From: Streptomyces sp. NBC_01298
Lineage (GTDB): Bacteria > Actinomycetota > Actinomycetes > Streptomycetales > Streptomycetaceae
NCBI RefSeq assembly: GCF_035978755.1
Contig: NZ_CP108414.1
Location: 6,386,001 to 6,450,000, forward strand
Reading direction: 5' to 3'
DNA length: 64,000 nt
Part shown: positions 1 to 8,475 of the stretch, one piece after another
Layout: every line of letters begins with the position of its first letter
How positions within the stretch are numbered: the first letter of the stretch is position 1
Notes under the pieces: generated by a model
Databases searched by the model: none
Told to the model about the DNA's origin: nothing
The model's input: the letters and a program-made list of their open reading frames with translations, nothing else
Program-made: the position numbers and the translations under genes

Positions 1-311
1 TCCTTCGTCTTCACGTCGAAGGCGGCGAAGTGCAGGCGGTCCTGGACGGCACTGGAGATGCCCGCCTGGTGCTCACCGTGGAACGGCACGGCCGCGCCGG
101 CCGAAGCCGCCGAGACCATGTCGGGGCCCGAGTTCAGGGCGATGGCCGTACCGCCGGCCGCCGCCGCGCCGAGCGCGAGGCCCGCGCCGCCCCAGCCGAG
201 GACGGCCCGGCGCGAGGGCGCGCCCGAGGCCGGGCCCGCCTGGCCCGCCTGCTCCGGCGTGCCCTGCGTGTGGTCCTGCGCGGGCTGCTGCCCGGGCACC
301 GACTCGCTCAT
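1..311 (-). CDS. efeB: EfeB, Dyp-type haem peroxidase (N-terminal part)
   Basis: Only the first ~103 residues lie in the window; the gene runs off the left edge. The ATG at 311 opens a Tat signal peptide with the twin arginine at residues 34-35 (SRRAVLG) and a hydrophobic stretch after it. The mature start PFHGEHQAGI is typical of EfeB/Dyp-type peroxidases, which act outside the membrane on haem or ferrous iron. It lies 34 bp behind efeO on the same strand, so the two are probably one transcript. No efeU permease is seen between efeO and its iron box; it may lie beyond the edge. Identification rests on the N-terminus and the context. Confidence 0.9.
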   Translation of the reverse strand, partial: MSESVPGQQPAQDHTQGTPEQAGQAGPASGAPSRRAVLGWGGAGLALGAAAAGGTAIALNSGPDMVSAASAGAAVPFHGEHQAGISSAVQDRLHFAAFDVKTK

Positions 312-345
312 GTGAGGTTCTCCCGCCTGCTCTGCTGTTCCGGAG

Positions 346-1485
346 TTACTTCGCGGCCGCGGCGGCGAGCTTCGAGAGCGGCTCGGCCAGGGCGTTGACG
401 CCGTCGGAGAGCTCCTTGCGCTCGGCCTCGCCGACCTTGTCGTACGAGACGAACTCGTAGGCGGCCTTGTTCGGGCGGTACTTCTCCAGCAGGTTGTTCA
501 GCGCCGCGAACTGCTTGTCCAGCTCGGCGGTGAGCGCGGGGTCCGTCTTCGAGGTGATCGGCTTGAGCAGCTCGAAGGCCTTCTCGGCGCCCTCGACGTT
601 GGCCTTGAAGTCGACCAGGTCGGTGTGGCTGTAGCGCTCTTCCTCACCCGTCACCTTGCCGGTGGCGACCTCGTCGAGGAGCTCCTTGGCGCCGTTCGCC
701 ATCGAGGTGGGGGTGATCTCGGCCTGGCCGACCTTCTTCTGCCACACGGCCAGGTCGGCCATCAGGGTCTCGGCGAGCTTCTTGTCCGCGTCGTCGATCT
801 TGTTGTCCGCGAAGAGGGACTTCTCCAGCTTGTGCCAGCCGGTCCATTCCTGGCCGGCCTCCAGGCCGTCCTCACGGACGTCCACCTTCGGGTCGATGTC
901 GCCGAAGGACTCGGCGACCGGCTCGGTGCGCTCCCAGCCGATGCGCGAGGGGGCGTACGCCTTCTTCGCGGCCTCGACGTCGCCGGCCTTGACCGCGTCC
1001 GCGAAGGCCTGCGCCTTGGGGATGGTCTCGTCGGCCTGCTCCTGCACGTACTTGCGGTACGCGGCGACCGCGGCGTCGGCCTCGGGGCTGCGCTTCTCCG
1101 TGCCGCCCGTGCCGGTGGCCTTGACCTGCTGGCGGATGCCGTCGCCCTTCATGCCGGGCTTGCAGGCGATCTCGTAGTCGCCCGCCTTGAGCTCGGCGGT
1201 GATGGTGGCCTTGGTGCCGGGGCCGATGTTCTCGCGCTCGGCGACGATGCGGTCGTCGGGGAAGAGCACGTAGAGCTCGGTGACCTTGGAGCCCTTGTTC
1301 TCGACCTCGAAGGCGACCTTGCCCGCGGGGAACTCCTTGGTGGAGACCTCGCAGGCGGAGTCGGAGGCCGCCACCTTGATGGTGCCGTCGCCGGACGCGT
1401 CGCTCTTCTCGGAGCAGCCGGTGACCGCGGTGAGGGCGGCCACGACGGCTGCCGCGGTGACGACGGAGAAGCGGACGGGACGCAT
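346..1485 (-). CDS. efeO: EfeO iron-uptake lipoprotein
   Basis: 379-residue extracellular iron-binding component of the EfeUOB system. A lipoprotein signal ends at Cys24 (AVTGC). An N-terminal cupredoxin-like domain (about 35-125) is followed by a peptidase-M75 (imelysin-like) domain (about 136-379) carrying the HxxE metal motif (His218-Lys-Leu-Glu221). The ATG at 1485 has an AGGAG ribosome site. It is the first gene of the efeOB unit and sits ~80 bp from an iron-box-like sequence, so iron repression is likely. Confidence 0.95.
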   Translation of the reverse strand: MRPVRFSVVTAAAVVAALTAVTGCSEKSDASGDGTIKVAASDSACEVSTKEFPAGKVAFEVENKGSKVTELYVLFPDDRIVAERENIGPGTKATITAELKAGDYEIACKPGMKGDGIRQQVKATGTGGTEKRSPEADAAVAAYRKYVQEQADETIPKAQAFADAVKAGDVEAAKKAYAPSRIGWERTEPVAESFGDIDPKVDVREDGLEAGQEWTGWHKLEKSLFADNKIDDADKKLAETLMADLAVWQKKVGQAEITPTSMANGAKELLDEVATGKVTGEEERYSHTDLVDFKANVEGAEKAFELLKPITSKTDPALTAELDKQFAALNNLLEKYRPNKAAYEFVSYDKVGEAERKELSDGVNALAEPLSKLAAAAAK

Positions 1486-1562
1486 AGGGGGCTCCTGGCA
1501 GTCTGGCGTTCGGCAGACGACCGCCCCGATCGGGTGGGAGCGGCCGGTGAGGCGGACCTAAC

Positions 1563-1581
1563 TTAACCGAGGCTTACCTGA
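1563..1581. promoter_or_regulatory. Iron box (DtxR/IdeR/DmdR type), upstream of efeO
   Basis: TTAACCGAGGCTTACCTGA matches 13 of 19 positions of the classic box TTAGGTTAGGCTAACCTAA; the right half is good and the left half weak. It lies 78 bp upstream of the efeO start. Operator role is inferred from position and similarity. Confidence 0.6.
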
Positions 1582-1672
1582 CCCATACCCGCGCGTCCAG
1601 TGATTCAGCCCACACATTCGAGGGCCGGACACGGGGCCGTTACGGGCACCCCACGCCGGCCCCATGCGCAGG

Positions 1673-2578
1673 TCAAGCGGAGGTCAAGCCCGGGTGCCCG
1701 TTCCGTACGGCGGAATCACTCGCTCCGGGCCGCTCCGGCCCGCCGTCCCGTACGGGGACCACCAGCGGCGCCCCGGTGCGCGGGTGCGGGAAGACCTCCA
1801 CCGGCTGGCGGTAGACCCGGCTCAGCAGCCCGTCCTCGAACACCTCCGACGGCGGGCCGTCCACCGCGATCCGGCCGTCGTGCAGCACGGCGACCCGGTC
1901 CGCGTACGCCGCCGCCAGGCCCAGGTCGTGCAGGACCACCACGACCCCGTCCCCGGCCGCCGCCCGCTCCCGGCAGATCCGCAGCACCAGCTCCTGGTGG
2001 CGCAGGTCCAGCGCCGCCGTCGGCTCGTCCAGCATCAGCAGCGGGGCGCCCTGCGCCAGTACGCGGGCCAGCGCGACCCGGGCCCGCTCGCCGCCCGAGA
2101 GCCCCGAGAACGGGCGGGCCGCGAAACCCGTCACCTCGGTGGCGGCCATGGCGGCGGCCACCGCCTCCTCGTCGGAGCCGGCCGCCTCGGTGCCCGCCCA
2201 GGGGGCGCGGCCCATCCGTACGACGTCCTCCACGGGAAAGGGGAAGGCCAGTTCGGCCGATTGGGGGAGCACCGCCCGGCGCAGGGCCAGCTCGGGGGCC
2301 GGCCAGTCGCCCATCGGGCGGCCGTCGATCCGGACCTCCCCGGAGGCGGCCGGCAGGTCCCCGGACAGGGCCGCCAGCAGCGTGGACTTGCCCGCGCCGT
2401 TCGGCCCGACCAGGGCCAGCACCTCCCCGGCGCGCACGGTCAGCCCGATCCCGGCGAGCACCTCGCGCCCGCCGAGCCGTACGCGCAGGTCCGTGACCTC
2501 GGCGAGCGGCGCACCGGGGGCGGGCCGGGCGGGAACGGTGCGCCCGTTCCTGCGGAACGCGGCGAACCGGACGCTCAT
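1673..2578 (-). CDS. hmuV: HmuV, haem ABC importer ATPase
   Basis: 301-residue cytoplasmic ATPase. The Walker A motif is GPNGAGKST, the signature LSGGERARVALAR, and Walker B LLMLDEPTAALD, followed by the H-loop VVLHD. The length and C-terminal region fit FecE/HmuV-type ATPases. Its ATG overlaps the permease stop in an ATGA (2575-2578), so it is translationally coupled and last in hmuTUV. It energises haem import through HmuU. The substrate is inferred from the HtaA and haem oxygenase neighbours; a siderophore cannot be fully excluded. Confidence 0.93.
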   Translation of the reverse strand: MSVRFAAFRRNGRTVPARPAPGAPLAEVTDLRVRLGGREVLAGIGLTVRAGEVLALVGPNGAGKSTLLAALSGDLPAASGEVRIDGRPMGDWPAPELALRRAVLPQSAELAFPFPVEDVVRMGRAPWAGTEAAGSDEEAVAAAMAATEVTGFAARPFSGLSGGERARVALARVLAQGAPLLMLDEPTAALDLRHQELVLRICRERAAAGDGVVVVLHDLGLAAAYADRVAVLHDGRIAVDGPPSEVFEDGLLSRVYRQPVEVFPHPRTGAPLVVPVRDGGPERPGASDSAVRNGHPGLTSA

Positions 2579-3714
2579 GCCCAGCCTCCTTGCTTGCGGC
2601 GGGTGCGGCGCAGCAGCCAGAAGAAGAACGGGCTGCCGAGCAGGGCGGTCAGGACGCCGAGCGGCAGCTCGGCGGGCTGGGCGAGCGTCCGGGCGGCCAG
2701 GTCCCCGGCGACCAGCACCACCGCTCCGGCGAGCGCGCTGCCGGGCACCAGGAACCGGTGCCCCGGACCGTTGGCCATGCGCAGCAGGTGCGGCACGAGC
2801 AGCCCGACGAAGGTGATGATCCCGGCCACGGCCACGGCCGCCGCCGTCAGCAGCGCGACGACCAGGATCAGCGCCAGGCGCAGCCGCTCCACGTCGACGC
2901 CGAGGTGACGGGCGGGACGCTCGCCGAGGGACAGCAGGTCCAGCTTGCGCGCGTAGAAGGGGGCGATCAGCAGCCCGGCGAGGGCGCAGGGCAGGACGGC
3001 CAGCACCTTGGGCCAGGTGGCCTGGGCGAGGGAGCCGAGCTGCCAGAAGGTGATCTGGTTGACCTGGCCGCTGTCGGCGAAGAAGACGAACAGCCCGATC
3101 AGGGCGCCCGCGAAGGCGTTGACGGCGATGCCGGTCAGGATGAGGGTGACGACCTCGGTCCGGCCGCCGTTGCGGGACAGCAGGTACACGGCGCCGACGG
3201 TGATCAGCCCCGCGACGAACGCGCAGGCGGTGATGGTCCAGTTGCCGAAGAAGGTCAGGCCCAGCCCGATCGCGGCGACCGCGCCGACGGCCGCGCCCGC
3301 CGAGATCCCAATGACCCCGGGCTCGGCCAGCGGATTGCCGAACACCCCCTGCATCAGCGCCCCGGCGCAGCCGAGGCCGGCCCCGACGAGCAGGGCGAGC
3401 ACCACGCGGGGCAGCCGTACGTTCCACAGCACGCTCTCCCCGACCCGGTCGAGGGCGGCGCCCCCGAGGCCGAGGCGGTGCTGCACCGACCCGACCACCT
3501 CCCCGAGCGGGATCTCGTACGCCCCCACGCCGGCGGAGACCAGCGCGAGCAGGACGAGTACGGCGGCCAGCGCGCCGGTGAGCCAGGCGGAACCCCACCG
3601 CCGCCGGGGCGGTGCGCCGGCGGCGGTGGGCAGGGCCCGGGACGCCGCCCCGGGAGCGGGAAGGGGGCCCGCTCCGGGCGGCGTCTCGGGGGCTTGGTCG
3701 TACGAGAGGGACAC
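2575..3714 (-). CDS. hmuU: HmuU, haem ABC importer permease
   Basis: 379-residue FecCD-family permease with about ten hydrophobic segments. The conserved LPRVVLALLVGAGLGCAGA and NPLAEPGVIGISAGA blocks are present, as is the late FVGLLVPHLLR coupling region. It starts at a GTG one base after hmuT ends. The N-terminal ~45 residues are a Pro/Ala-rich cytoplasmic extension. It forms the haem channel with HmuV. Confidence 0.93.
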   Translation of the reverse strand: MSLSYDQAPETPPGAGPLPAPGAASRALPTAAGAPPRRRWGSAWLTGALAAVLVLLALVSAGVGAYEIPLGEVVGSVQHRLGLGGAALDRVGESVLWNVRLPRVVLALLVGAGLGCAGALMQGVFGNPLAEPGVIGISAGAAVGAVAAIGLGLTFFGNWTITACAFVAGLITVGAVYLLSRNGGRTEVVTLILTGIAVNAFAGALIGLFVFFADSGQVNQITFWQLGSLAQATWPKVLAVLPCALAGLLIAPFYARKLDLLSLGERPARHLGVDVERLRLALILVVALLTAAAVAVAGIITFVGLLVPHLLRMANGPGHRFLVPGSALAGAVVLVAGDLAARTLAQPAELPLGVLTALLGSPFFFWLLRRTRRKQGGWA

Positions 3715-3715
3715 G

Positions 3716-4729
3716 TCAGGAGGCCTTGCCGTAGAGCTGGGTGATGAGGGAGGTCAGGACCTGGTCGGTGCGCGGACCGTAGTTGAGCAGGACCCCGTCG
3801 TCGACGCTGACCACCCGCCGGTCCATGCCCGCCGGGGTCTGCGCCACGCCCGGGATCTTGACCAGCCCGTCCACGCCGCCGACGGACTCCAGGCCCTTGG
3901 ACATGACCAGGATGGCGTCGGGCGCGGCGGCCGCCAGGGCCTCGCTCGTGATCGGGGTGAAGTCCTTTCCGAGCCCCGACTCCGGGCCGGTGTCCACCGC
4001 GCCGGCCGCCTCCAGCAGGGAGCCGGCGCCGGAGTCGGAGCCGCCCATCAGGTAGACGGAGGCGGTGCCGCGCAGGTAGAGGAAGGCCACGCGCGGCTTC
4101 TTGCCCGAGGCGGGCAGGGCCTTGCGGGCGGCGGCGATGCGGTCGGCGGTGCGCTGGTTCAGCCGCGCACCGGCCTCCTTGACGCCCAGCGCGGCGGCGA
4201 CGGTGTCGGTCCGCTTCGCCACGTCCTCCAGGGACTTGGCCGGGGCCACCACGAGCAGCGGGACGCCGGCGTCGCGGATCTGCTGGATCGCCTCGGCGGG
4301 GCCGGACGTGGTCTCGGCCAGCACCAGGGTCGGACGCAGCGACAGCACGCTCTCGGCGGAGACGTCGTGGCCCCGCGTCACCACCGGGAGGTCCGCCGCC
4401 TGTTCGAAGGTGGCGGTGACGTCCCTGGCGACGACCTTGGGGCCGAGTCCGAGGGTGTACACGATCTCGTTGAGGCCGCCCGTCAGCGGGATCACCCGCT
4501 CCGCCGAGGTGACGGTGACCCGCGCCCCGTCCGCCGAGGCCGCCGTCGCCGGGAGCGCGGGCGCGGGGGCCTGCGCGAGCGGCTCCACCCGGTCCGGGAG
4601 GGCCGGGGCTCCGGTGGCGGGGGAGGGGGCGGCCGTACCTCCGCAGGCGCTCACGCCGAGTGCCAGGACCACGGAGGTCAGGGCGACGGCGAAGCGGGAC
4701 ACGCGGGTTGACGGGGCGGGCGTAGGCAC
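3716..4729 (-). CDS. hmuT: HmuT, haem-binding lipoprotein
   Basis: 337-residue substrate-binding lipoprotein with the lipobox Cys at 29 (GVSAC). A long Pro/Ala linker precedes a periplasmic-binding (PF01497-type) domain from ~70. His121 (in TRGHDVS) and Tyr226 (in ASVYLMGG) match the positions where HmuT proteins hold haem by axial His/Tyr ligation. The GTG start at 4729 is the first gene after the shared iron box. It hands haem to HmuUV. Confidence 0.92.
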   Translation of the reverse strand: MPTPAPSTRVSRFAVALTSVVLALGVSACGGTAAPSPATGAPALPDRVEPLAQAPAPALPATAASADGARVTVTSAERVIPLTGGLNEIVYTLGLGPKVVARDVTATFEQAADLPVVTRGHDVSAESVLSLRPTLVLAETTSGPAEAIQQIRDAGVPLLVVAPAKSLEDVAKRTDTVAAALGVKEAGARLNQRTADRIAAARKALPASGKKPRVAFLYLRGTASVYLMGGSDSGAGSLLEAAGAVDTGPESGLGKDFTPITSEALAAAAPDAILVMSKGLESVGGVDGLVKIPGVAQTPAGMDRRVVSVDDGVLLNYGPRTDQVLTSLITQLYGKAS

Positions 4730-4777
4730 GAAGGCACCGTCCTGATCGTCCGACTGGGAGTTGGGCCCGGATCTCGT

Positions 4778-4822
4778 GGTTCCGAGGGTTCCGGAGGTTC
4801 CGGGGGTTCCGGGGGTTCCGGG
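4778..4822. repeat. Five 9-bp tandem repeats in the hmuT leader
   Basis: Five consecutive copies of GGTTCCGGG (the first two with a changed end: GGTTCCGAG, GGTTCCGGA) lie between the iron box and the hmuT start, within the probable 5' leader. Function unknown. Confidence 0.85.
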
Positions 4823-4855
4823 GGCCAGGGGGTTTCACACCCGGCCGAACGTAGC

Positions 4856-4874
4856 TTAGGTTAGCCTAACCTCG
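4856..4874. promoter_or_regulatory. Iron box shared by hmuT and htaA
   Basis: TTAGGTTAGCCTAACCTCG contains the perfect palindrome AGGTTAGCCTAACCT and matches the DtxR-family box at all but the last two positions. It lies between the divergent hmuTUV (start 4729) and htaA (start 4901), 27 bp from the htaA start. It probably represses both with iron-loaded DmdR/IdeR. Confidence 0.9.
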
Positions 4875-4900
4875 CTCGCTAGACCCTGGAGGGGACATTC

Positions 4901-6727
4901 ATGTCCGCAAGACCCGCCCGTGCTTCCGCCGTCGCCCTGCTGGCGAGCCTGGCGGCCCTGCTGGGAGCCCTGCTTCCGGCGACCGCCGCCCAGGCGGCGG
5001 GCCGCACCGTGGAGGGCGGCCGACTTGACTGGGGCATCAAATCCTCCTTCCAGAGCTATGTCACCGGGCCGGTGGCCAAAGGCGGGTTCAAGCTGAAGAA
5101 CGGAGCCGCCACCGCGGGGGGCAGCCTGTTCCGCTTCCACTCCGCCAGCGGCTCCTACGACCCGGACAGCGGCTCCCTGCAGGCCTCCTTCAGCGGCGGC
5201 GTCACCTTCCAGGGCCACCAGAAGCCGGACGGCACGTACGAGCTCGACATGAGCGTCAGCCGCCCCACCGTCAAGATCAGCGGCGGCAGCGGCACCCTCT
5301 ACGCGGACGTCTCCAGCAAGGCCAAGGAGGGCGGAGCGGTCACCACCTCCTCCCAAGTCCCCTTCGCCGAGCTGGGCCTGGGCGGGGTGAACATGAAGGG
5401 CGGCGGCAGCCCGATCGCCCTCGCCAACATCCCGGCCACCCTCACCGAGGAAGGCGCCAAGGCCTTCGCCGGCTACTACGCCGCCGGCGCGCGGCTCGAC
5501 CCGGTCTCGCTCTCCGTGGACGTCAAGGCCGCGGCGGCCGAGCAGCCCGCCCCGCCGGCGCCCAGCGCCCCGGCCGCGCAGACCCCGCAGGCCGGCGGGG
5601 CGTTCACCGACGCCGCCGTCGACTGGGGCGTACGGCGCACCTTCCGCGAGTACGTCTCCGGCTCCGTCGGCCAGGGCAAGTGGGAACTGGCCGAAGGCGC
5701 CCAGGACGGCGGCGCGCTGTTCCGCTTCCCGCAGGGCAAGGGCGCGTACGACGGAGCGAAGGGCACCCTTGAGGCCGCCTTCGCCGGCTCCGTGCACTTC
5801 ACCGGGGCGCACTTGGACCTGAAGCTCTCGAAGGTCACGGTCAAGGCGGAGAACGGCACGGGCGTGCTCTTCGCCGACGTCACCACCGGCGCGGACACCA
5901 AGCCCGCCGTCCCGCTCGTCGAGTTCGACGCGAAGGGCCTCAATACCGAGGGCGGACTCGCCACCCTCACCGAAGCCCCGGCCACGCTGACGGAGGGCGG
6001 AGCCCAGGCCTTCAACTCCATGTACAAGCCGGGCACGGAGATGGACCCCGTCTCCCTGGCGGTCGCCCTAGACGGAGCCGCGAAGCTCCCGGCCCTCCCG
6101 AACCTCGGCTCCACGGCCGCCCCGCCGGCCCCGACCCCGGCCGCGGCCGCCGCCGAGAAGGCGGACGACTCCTCGAACACCGGCCTGTACGCCGCCCTCG
6201 CGGTGGCAGTCCTGGTCCTGGCGGGCGGAGCCACCTTCCTGACCCTCCGCAACCGCCGCGCCGAGGACCCCGGTACGACCCCGGCCCCGGGTCCGGCTCC
6301 GACTCCGACTTCGGCTCCGACTGCGGGCGCGGCCCCGACTTCGGCCCCGACTGCGGGCGCGGCCCCGACTTCGGCCCCGACTGCGGGCGCGGCTCCGACC
6401 TCGGCCCCGACTCCGGACGTGGCCCCGACTTCGGCCCCGGCTGCGGGCGTGGCTCCGACTTCGGGCGTGACTCCGGCTCAGGCCCCGGCCTCGACTTCGG
6501 GCGTGACTCCGGCTCAGGCCCCGGCCTCGGGTGCGGCTCCGGCCCCGACTCCGGACGTGGCCCCGGCTTCGGCCCCGGCCCCCACCCCGGCCTCGGGAGC
6601 GGCCTCGACCCCGGCCCCGGGCGGGGGCTCCGGCGCCGGCACTCCGGCCGCTCCGGCCCCGGAGAACCCCGGCTCCTCCGACTCCCCGGACTCCTCGGGG
6701 GCCGACGGGGCCGCTCCGCGCGGCTGA
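4901..6727 (+). CDS. htaA: HtaA-type haem-binding surface protein with a repeat tail
   Basis: 608 residues. A Sec signal peptide (1-33) is followed by two HtaA domains. Domain 1 (~37-205) begins GGRLDWGIKSSFQSYV; domain 2 (~233-400) begins DAAVDWGVRRTFREYV. The WG and Tyr positions are typical of haem-binding HtaA repeats. A membrane helix (~426-448) with RNRR after it anchors the protein. It is followed by an unusual ~160-residue Ala/Pro/Thr tail built from tandem repeats, which topology would place in the cytoplasm. No LAxTG signal is seen. The ATG has a GGAGGGG site and a close iron box. It likely captures haem for HmuT. Confidence 0.9.
   Translation: MSARPARASAVALLASLAALLGALLPATAAQAAGRTVEGGRLDWGIKSSFQSYVTGPVAKGGFKLKNGAATAGGSLFRFHSASGSYDPDSGSLQASFSGGVTFQGHQKPDGTYELDMSVSRPTVKISGGSGTLYADVSSKAKEGGAVTTSSQVPFAELGLGGVNMKGGGSPIALANIPATLTEEGAKAFAGYYAAGARLDPVSLSVDVKAAAAEQPAPPAPSAPAAQTPQAGGAFTDAAVDWGVRRTFREYVSGSVGQGKWELAEGAQDGGALFRFPQGKGAYDGAKGTLEAAFAGSVHFTGAHLDLKLSKVTVKAENGTGVLFADVTTGADTKPAVPLVEFDAKGLNTEGGLATLTEAPATLTEGGAQAFNSMYKPGTEMDPVSLAVALDGAAKLPALPNLGSTAAPPAPTPAAAAAEKADDSSNTGLYAALAVAVLVLAGGATFLTLRNRRAEDPGTTPAPGPAPTPTSAPTAGAAPTSAPTAGAAPTSAPTAGAAPTSAPTPDVAPTSAPAAGVAPTSGVTPAQAPASTSGVTPAQAPASGAAPAPTPDVAPASAPAPTPASGAASTPAPGGGSGAGTPAAPAPENPGSSDSPDSSGADGAAPRG
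6301..6535 (+). repeat. 30-bp tandem repeats encoding a (TSAPTAGAAP)n tail
   Basis: Five 30-bp units lie at 6301-6450 (consensus ggccccgacttcggccccga plus ctgcgggcgc), then two copies of a second unit encoding SGVTPAQAPAS at about 6451-6535. They are in frame in htaA and encode the tail after the membrane helix. There are no spacers, so this is not a CRISPR. Confidence 0.95.
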
Positions 6728-6860
6728 CCGGCGCCCCGAACCCTTACCGCCCGCCCCCGCGGGGCCCCGCAGCACCCTGCCGCGGGGGGCGGGCCCATCC
6801 GAACCCGCCCGGCCCGCAAGCCCCGTACCGCGCTCACGCGCAACCCCCGCACAAGCCCCG

Positions 6861-6890
6861 CAGGGCCCCGCAGGGCCCCGCAGGGCCCCG
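6861..6890. repeat. Three 10-bp tandem repeats (CAGGGCCCCG)
   Basis: Three exact copies of CAGGGCCCCG in the 254-bp gap between the two htaA genes. The unit is the reverse complement (rotated) of the GGGGCCCTGC repeat at 30241-30280. The rest of the gap is GC-rich with no gene seen. Confidence 0.9.
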
Positions 6891-6981
6891 TACCGCCAGG
6901 GCTCGGCTTCGCCGTGCCTCCGTACGCCCCGCACTCCCTCGCTTCCCTCGCCTCCTTCACCCCCGTTTCAGGAGCCCCGCC

Positions 6982-8456
6982 ATGTCATCGATCCGCCGTC
7001 CCATCGCCCTCGCAGCCGCCGTGGCCACCTCCGCCGCGATAGCCGCCACCGCGTTCGTCCTGCCCGCCACCGCGGCCGGCTCCACGGCGCAGGGCGCCAC
7101 CGCGGCGCAGGGCGCCCCCGCGGTGATCCCGGTCGTCGGCGGCACCCTCGACTGGGGCGTGCTGGAGAGCTACCGCACCTACGTGACGACCATCGCCCAG
7201 GGCGAGATCACCGTCGCGGACGGCGCGAAGAAGACCGCCAAGGGCTTCACCTTCGGCTCGGCCACCGGCGCGTACGACCCGGCCACCCATCTCGTGACCG
7301 CCGCCTTCAAGGGCAGCGTCACCTTCAAGTCGGCCGCGCACCGCTTCGAGGTGAAGCTCGCGAACCCGCGCATCGACACCGGCAAGAAGCTGCTGATCAT
7401 CGACGTCACCCGGGACGGCGTGCTCACCAAGAACGTCCCCTTCGCCAAGGTCGCCTTCGGCGGGCAGTCGATGGCCAACCTGGGCACCACGCTGACGGCC
7501 GACGCCGCCAAGCTCCTCGGCTCGGACAGCTACAAGGACAAGGCGGGCGACCCGCTGACGGCCGTACTGAAGTTCCCGTCGCAGCCCACCCCGAGCCCGT
7601 CCTCCTCCGCGAGCCCGACGAAGAAGCCCACCTCGTCGCCCTCGACCTCTCCGACGAAGCCGACCCGACCCCGACCAAGCCCGCACCGACCAAGCCCGCG
7701 CCGTCGAAGCCCGCCTCCCCGACCCCCTCCGCCTCCACCAGCTCCCCGGCGACCGGCGGCCCGCAGAAGATCCTCGACGGCAAGCTGGCCTGGGGCGTCA
7801 AGGAGTCCTTCCGGAAGTACGTACAGAGCGCGGGCGGCACCGTCACCCCGGCGAACGGCGCGGTCGCGAACGGCGGCAGCTTCGCCTTCGGCGGCGGCAA
7901 GGGCACCCTCGACACCAAGGCGCGGAAGCTGAACGCCACCTTCGCGGGCAACCTGCGCTTCCAGTACGCCGGCCACGGCATCGACATGACCTTCGGCAAC
8001 GTCCGCGTCAACACCCAGGGCGACAAGGGAACCCTGGTCCTGGACGTGAAGACGGCCGCCGGGGTCAAGGCGAACATCCCCTTCGCCACGCTCGACCTCT
8101 CGAAGGCCGACTACAAGACCAAGAACGGCGTGCTCACCCTGAACGCGGTGCGCACCGCGCTCACGGCCGAGGGCTCCGCGGCCTTCGCCAACTCCACCAC
8201 CGGCTCGATGTACCCGGTGGGCACCCGGGCGGACGACGTCAACCTGACGGTCTCGGTGGACAAGGGCGCCGCCCTGACCCCGATCGGCACCGGCACCACC
8301 GGCGGCACCGGAGGCGGCGGCACGGTCGGCGGCGGCCTCGCCGCCACCGGCTCCGAGCTCCCGGCCGGCGCGCTGCTCGGCTCCTCCGCCGCCATCATCG
8401 CCGCGGGCGCGGGCGCGGTGTTCGTCGCGCGCAGGCGCCGCACGGCCCAGAACTGA
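6982..8456 (+). pseudogene. Second HtaA-type haem-binding protein, sortase-anchored, broken by a frameshift
   Basis: Two HtaA domains read in different frames. The ATG at 6982 (AGGAG site) gives a signal peptide and domain 1 (GGTLDWGVLESYRTYV). The Pro/Thr/Lys linker then leaves frame at 7664-7666, where a run of three C stands where a PTPTKP repeat needs four. The next frame continues the linker, domain 2 (DGKLAWGVKESFRKYV), and a C-terminal LAATG motif (8337-8351), hydrophobic helix and RRRR tail. That is a class E sortase (LAxTG) cell-wall signal. As sequenced, the product would lose domain 2 and the anchor and read on to 7932. A sequencing error, a real mutation or slippage are all possible. 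Confidence 0.85.
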
Positions 8457-8475
8457 CCCGTGCTTCAATTCCGGC

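Noticed and set aside
1600..2908. Long open frames on the plus strand over the hmuVU genes
   Set aside because: They encode Arg/Pro-rich sequence with no family motifs, as antisense frames in high-GC DNA do; hmuV and hmuU explain the region.
6301..6535. Tandem 30-bp repeats considered as a CRISPR array
   Set aside because: The units are directly adjacent with no spacers and are in frame in htaA.
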